Shown: positions 5,284 through 8,095 of the stretch, piece after piece | Layout: each line of letters opens with the position of its first letter | Numbering within the stretch: the first letter of the stretch is position 1 | Origin: JABDIY01 sp041576015 | GTDB lineage: Bacteria > Actinomycetota > Acidimicrobiia > Acidimicrobiales > SZUA-35 | Length of the DNA stretch: 8,095 nt | Assembly: GCA_041576015.1 (NCBI GenBank) | Contig: JBFGLT010000141.1 | Span: 1 to 8,095, forward strand | Reading direction: 5' to 3' | Notes under the pieces: model-generated | What the model saw: the letters and a program-made list of their open reading frames with translations, nothing else | What the model was told of the DNA's origin: nothing | The model's database searches: none | Made by a program: the position numbers and the translations under genes

Positions 5284-6560
5284 GCTCGCACCCCCGGCAG
5301 GGCGCCTCGCTGGCGACCCGGCCCCCGCCCGGCGGACACAGCCCGCCGTAGGACGGGTTCGAGGGGCCCCGCCGTGTCCCACGGCAAGACGGTGACGCCA
5401 AGTTCCCCGAGCTGTCGACGGTTGATCTCGTTGTCGATGCGGAGGATGCGTCGAGCGGTGGCATCGACGCTGATGTCCAGCTGTCGGTCGATGGCGATCA
5501 CTGCGACCGGGTGGCCGCGATTTCGCAGGCGGGCCAGGTCGGCGACGACGACCTCGCTGTGCAGCGGCGACATGGCCAAGATGAGCGACCGACCGTCCAA
5601 CTGGACGTACGGAAGAGTGTCAAGGTCGCCGGGCCGGTCCCGCATCACTGCCGATGACAACAGGGCGTCGACGATGAGATGACCAGCCCGTCTGCCCAAG
5701 CTGGGCGGGAGCCATTGCACGCCCGTGCTCCGGTTCAGAATCCCGATCCGGTCCATCGACCGGAAGTGTCGCTGCTGGAGCCCGATAGCGGCTGCGATCG
5801 TCGACCGGAGGGTGCTGTCGAGCGCCGATCCGACATCCTGCACGGCGTCGATGTAGAGGATGACGTCGGTCGCCTGCTCGGTGTGGCGGTCGACGACCAT
5901 GGGGCGCCCGCGTCGCATCGACAGGACCGGATGGATCCGGCCGATGGGATCTGTCGGTTGGTGGTACCGCACCTCGGCCAGTTCGAGGCCGGGACCCCGG
6001 GCGATCGACCGGTGGTCCCCGATCGTGGACCGGGTTCGCTCGGCGTGCAGCATCGCCTGGATCCGCTGACTCGGTGGGTGCACGTGGATCAGATTGGTCA
6101 GCGGGAACTGTTGAATGCACTCGGTGAGGGCGAATCGATCCCTCGTCACCACGTTGAGGAACTCCGGCCCGATGGCACCCCACCGGGTGGCCCGCAGGTC
6201 GAACCGAAGGCGCGAGTCGTCGGCGATCGGCTGGATGACCCGGCACGGTGAGACCGGTTCGAGAGCGGCGGGGAGCTGGAGCTCGACGTCGGCGACGGCG
6301 ACGGGGTGCGGGCAACGGAGGTCGACGAACAGGGCGACCTCGTCGCCTTCGATGATTCGAAGGCGGCCGAGGCTGACCCTGGCGACCTCGACCGAACGCC
6401 ACCATCCGCTCATGATGCTCAGGACGATCACCGTCAGGAACGGGGCGAGAGCGATGAAGGCGGTCGAGGACTCGCCGGGTGGTTGGACGAGCGCGATCAG
6501 CAACAGCAAAGCGCTGGCAGCGGCGTAGAGCCAGAACCGCCAGGTCAGGTGCCGGCTCAC
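5280..6560 (-). CDS. DUF58 domain-containing protein (divergent)
   Basis: 426 aa from a GTG at 6560 that overlaps the MoxR stop (GTGA), with GGAG 10 bases upstream. The frame is open to 6692, but that stretch lies inside moxR and codes low-complexity Arg/Gly. Two membrane segments (9-25 and 33-51) are followed by a beta-rich region containing VVTRDRFAL (137-145), matching the usual D-x-F-G-L element. The DUF58 core at 189-225 reads GPGLELAEVRYHQPTDP then GRIHPVLSMRRGRPMVVDR. This is recognisable but lacks the usual GD and I-D/H-W residues. A von Willebrand-like domain follows. Its metal-site motif DxSxS is replaced by D238-A-V-Q-D in VILYIDAVQD, so metal binding is doubtful. DUF58 proteins are membrane-bound partners of MoxR ATPases, with roles in envelope or metalloprotein maturation. 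Next gene downstream overlaps by four bases. Confidence 0.88.
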   Translation of the reverse strand: MSRHLTWRFWLYAAASALLLLIALVQPPGESSTAFIALAPFLTVIVLSIMSGWWRSVEVARVSLGRLRIIEGDEVALFVDLRCPHPVAVADVELQLPAALEPVSPCRVIQPIADDSRLRFDLRATRWGAIGPEFLNVVTRDRFALTECIQQFPLTNLIHVHPPSQRIQAMLHAERTRSTIGDHRSIARGPGLELAEVRYHQPTDPIGRIHPVLSMRRGRPMVVDRHTEQATDVILYIDAVQDVGSALDSTLRSTIAAAIGLQQRHFRSMDRIGILNRSTGVQWLPPSLGRRAGHLIVDALLSSAVMRDRPGDLDTLPYVQLDGRSLILAMSPLHSEVVVADLARLRNRGHPVAVIAIDRQLDISVDATARRILRIDNEINRRQLGELGVTVLPWDTAGPLEPVLRRAVSAGRGPGRQRGALPGVRA

Positions 6561-7588
6561 GGCGGGGCGTCTCCGAATGACAGCGGTGCCGGGACCTCCC
6601 CGGGGTCCTCTCCTACATCGAGTGGCGGTGGGGCCGGGATCATGTCCAGCACTTCGGTGATCACCTCGAAGGGTTGAATCCCGCGTACCCACTGGTCCGG
6701 CATGAGGAGGAGACGATGGCTCAACGCAGGGACGGCCATCGCCTTCACGTCGTCGGGGAGCACGTAGTTACGGCCGCCGATGGCGGCCCACGAGCGGGCC
6801 ATTTTCAAAAGGGCGAGTGAGCCTCGCGGGCTGGCACCCACCTCGACGCGGGGGCTCTGCCGGGTCCCGTCGGCGATGTCCACGAGATAGCGGGCGACCG
6901 GCTCGCTGACATGCACACGCTCGACGGCCAGCTGAATCGATCGGGTCCCCTCGACGGTGAGCAGTGGGTCGAGTCGGATTCGGTCCGAACCGCGACGAGC
7001 CCGCCGGAGGATGAGGTCGACCTCTGCATCGGTCGTGGGATAGCCGATACCGGTTCGGATGAGAAAGCGGTCGAGCTGGGCTTCGGGCAAGGGGTAGGTG
7101 CCTTCGGCTTCGATCGGATTCTGGGTCCCGATGACGACGAACGGGTCTGGGAGGGCGCGGGTTGCGCCGTCGACGGTGACCTGTCGTTCCTCCATGGCCT
7201 CGAGCAGCGCGGATTGGGTTTTCGGGGGTGCACGGTTGATCTCGTCGCCCAGAACCAGATTGGCGAACACGGGCCCCGGGCGGAACTCGGTGTTCGAGCG
7301 GCTCGGATCGTACACCGTGGCCCCGGTGATGTCGGCGGGGATGAGATCGGGCGTGAACTGGATCCTCGAGAACGCCAGGCCACAGGTGGCGGCGATGGCG
7401 CGGGCCGTTGCTGTCTTGGCGACGCCCGGAACGTCCTCGAGCAGGACATGACCGTCGGCGAACACGGCGGCGACGACCAGCCGCAACATGTCCCGCTTCC
7501 CCACGATTGCGGTCTCGAGTTGGTCGAGCACCTGATCGGCGAGCGGGCCGACGGTTCGGGGATCGGTCACCTGCGGCATGGTGGTCAT
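6557..7588 (-). CDS. MoxR family AAA+ ATPase
   Basis: 343 aa. This is a cytoplasmic ATPase of the MoxR/RavA clade, thought to act as a chaperone in assembling or activating protein complexes. The AAA+ core is complete. The P-loop is EDVPGVAKT at 51-59, with D and A in place of two usual glycines; the D is common in MoxR proteins. The pore region is PDLIPADITGATVYDP, Walker B is LVLGDEIN at 111-118, sensor 1 is GTQNP at 154-158, the LDRF element with Arg174 follows, and the C-terminal lid starts around 250 (ASPRGSLALLK). Length is typical. The ATG at 7588 overlaps the stop of the upstream gene (ATGA) and has a strong GGAGG 7 bases before it (7596-7600). A second Met three codons in is less likely. 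Coupled to DUF58 downstream, its standard partner. Confidence 0.95.
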   Translation of the reverse strand: MTTMPQVTDPRTVGPLADQVLDQLETAIVGKRDMLRLVVAAVFADGHVLLEDVPGVAKTATARAIAATCGLAFSRIQFTPDLIPADITGATVYDPSRSNTEFRPGPVFANLVLGDEINRAPPKTQSALLEAMEERQVTVDGATRALPDPFVVIGTQNPIEAEGTYPLPEAQLDRFLIRTGIGYPTTDAEVDLILRRARRGSDRIRLDPLLTVEGTRSIQLAVERVHVSEPVARYLVDIADGTRQSPRVEVGASPRGSLALLKMARSWAAIGGRNYVLPDDVKAMAVPALSHRLLLMPDQWVRGIQPFEVITEVLDMIPAPPPLDVGEDPGEVPAPLSFGDAPP

Positions 7589-7977
7589 GAGGGTGCCTCC
7601 GGGTCTGCCCCTGGCCCGATCCGATGGGGACGGAGCTGCAGGGAGGCTTCGAGCTGGTCGAGAACGGCGTCGAGCCGGTCGTAGGTGGACCAGTGGTCAG
7701 GCACCGCGACCTGAACACCGAGGTCGCCGCCCCGCCGTACGAGCCGTTCGAGCACGTCGTCGGGATGGGCGGTGAGGGCGTCCTCGATCATCTGCGCCGC
7801 CCACGGCAGAGCTTCGAGTCCGGCAGTGGGCGGTGTCGGGACGGCGGCTGGTCCGGCGGTGACAGAACCAGACGAGACCCGGCTCCAGGCGCCGAGGACG
7901 GCGCCGATGAGGGCCAGCCCGCCGACCACCAGCAGGACCGGGTACACGCGGGCCAGGGTCCCGAACAGCTCGATCAC
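7585..7977 (-). CDS. Small single-pass membrane protein upstream of MoxR, unknown function
   Basis: 130 aa from a GTG at 7977, which overlaps the stop of the preceding gene as GTGA. One hydrophobic segment at about 12-30 (YPVLLVVGGLALIGAVLGAW) is followed by a proline/alanine linker (40-53). A charged, helical soluble part then runs from about 55 to 118 (for example PWAAQMIEDALTAHPDDVLERLV and STYDRLDAVLDQLEASL). It ends ATGA-coupled to the MoxR gene. No family was recognised. MoxR-DUF58 loci often carry small membrane proteins (DUF4129 or DUF4350 types), but I do not see their signatures clearly. By position it may anchor or recruit the MoxR ATPase at the membrane (inference). Confidence 0.75.
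   Translation of the reverse strand: MIELFGTLARVYPVLLVVGGLALIGAVLGAWSRVSSGSVTAGPAAVPTPPTAGLEALPWAAQMIEDALTAHPDDVLERLVRRGGDLGVQVAVPDHWSTYDRLDAVLDQLEASLQLRPHRIGPGADPEAPS
7596..7600 (-). promoter_or_regulatory. Ribosome binding site of the MoxR gene
   Basis: GGAGG on the minus strand, 7 bases before the ATG at 7588. It is the strongest Shine-Dalgarno match seen in the window and decides the start against the second Met codon at 7579. Confidence 0.75.
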
Positions 7978-8095
7978 GACGTCGCCGCCAGGGCTGACGC
8001 CGTGGGGTGGTCCGGTGGTGTCTGACCGGACGCCGTGCGGGCGAGCGCTCGTAGGGAGGCGACCGCGCGATCGCGTTCGGCGGGTGCCGCCGAAC
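7974..8095 (-). CDS. C-terminal end of an unidentified protein, cut by the window edge
   Basis: Only the last 39 codons plus a TGA at 7974-7976 are visible. The peptide runs AAPAERDRAVASLRALARTA and then a Thr/Pro/Ala-rich tail ending SALAATS. Third positions are mostly G or C, and the stop overlaps the next start (GTGA), the same junction type as at the other joins of this operon, so the frame is believable. Its other minus-strand competitor frame gives Arg/Pro/Gly-rich low-complexity peptide. Too little remains to name a family. By position it is an upstream member of the MoxR operon. Confidence 0.6.
   Translation of the reverse strand, partial: SAAPAERDRAVASLRALARTASGQTPPDHPTASALAATS

Noticed and set aside
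6911..7684. A 257-codon plus-strand open frame opposite the MoxR gene
   Set aside because: The minus strand carries intact AAA+ motifs. The antisense product looks like reverse-complement shadow (Gly/Asp/Glu-rich).
1..8095. Hidden defence, mobile or CRISPR system
   Set aside because: I saw no spaced direct repeats, transposase, integrase, nuclease, toxin-antitoxin or tRNA attachment site. All substantial genes fit core or envelope functions.

Overview
This is a GC-rich, densely packed window from a bacterium, most likely a high-GC actinobacterium. The direct clues are heavy use of G or C in third codon positions, GTG starts, and a mycothiol-dependent (MDMPI/DinB-like) enzyme; mycothiol is an actinobacterial thiol. 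A secreted M23 peptidase carrying DUF4214-type repeats would suit the Acidimicrobiia, but that placement is inference.

Right-hand block (4561-8095, minus strand). Five genes are read from right to left. They are the C-terminus of an unidentified protein cut by the window edge, a small single-pass membrane protein, a MoxR-family AAA+ ATPase, a DUF58 protein and a multi-pass membrane protein of unknown function. Every junction is a 4-base start/stop overlap (GTGA, ATGA, GTGA, ATGA), so this is one tightly coupled operon. MoxR plus DUF58 is a classic pair thought to act as a chaperone or assembly machine for envelope or metal-containing proteins. The DUF58 member here has degenerate signature motifs.

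Middle (3321-4550, plus strand). One gene encodes a secreted M23 (LytM-type) peptidase with all catalytic positions present and about four DUF4214-like repeats at its C-terminus. It converges on the MoxR operon with only 10 bases between the stop codons. It diverges from the ribosomal protein genes across a 236-base intergenic region that holds several small inverted repeats.

Left-hand block (26-3084, minus strand). This reads rpmB (L28), rpmG (L33), a PlsC-like acyltransferase, a DUF1295 membrane protein of the steroid 5-alpha-reductase/isoprenylcysteine-methyltransferase fold, and a mycothiol-dependent maleylpyruvate isomerase family enzyme. The first four are nearly contiguous. A 90-base gap holding a perfect 14-base palindrome precedes the last gene. 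L28 and L33 are both of the cysteine-poor, zinc-independent type. The acyltransferase frame stays open and coding-like up to a CTG overlapping the rpmG stop, so its conventional TTG start is probably too short.

No rRNA, tRNA, CRISPR array, insertion sequence or obvious prophage gene was seen. The region looks like ordinary chromosomal backbone with a few unusual details, rather than a new defence or mobile system.
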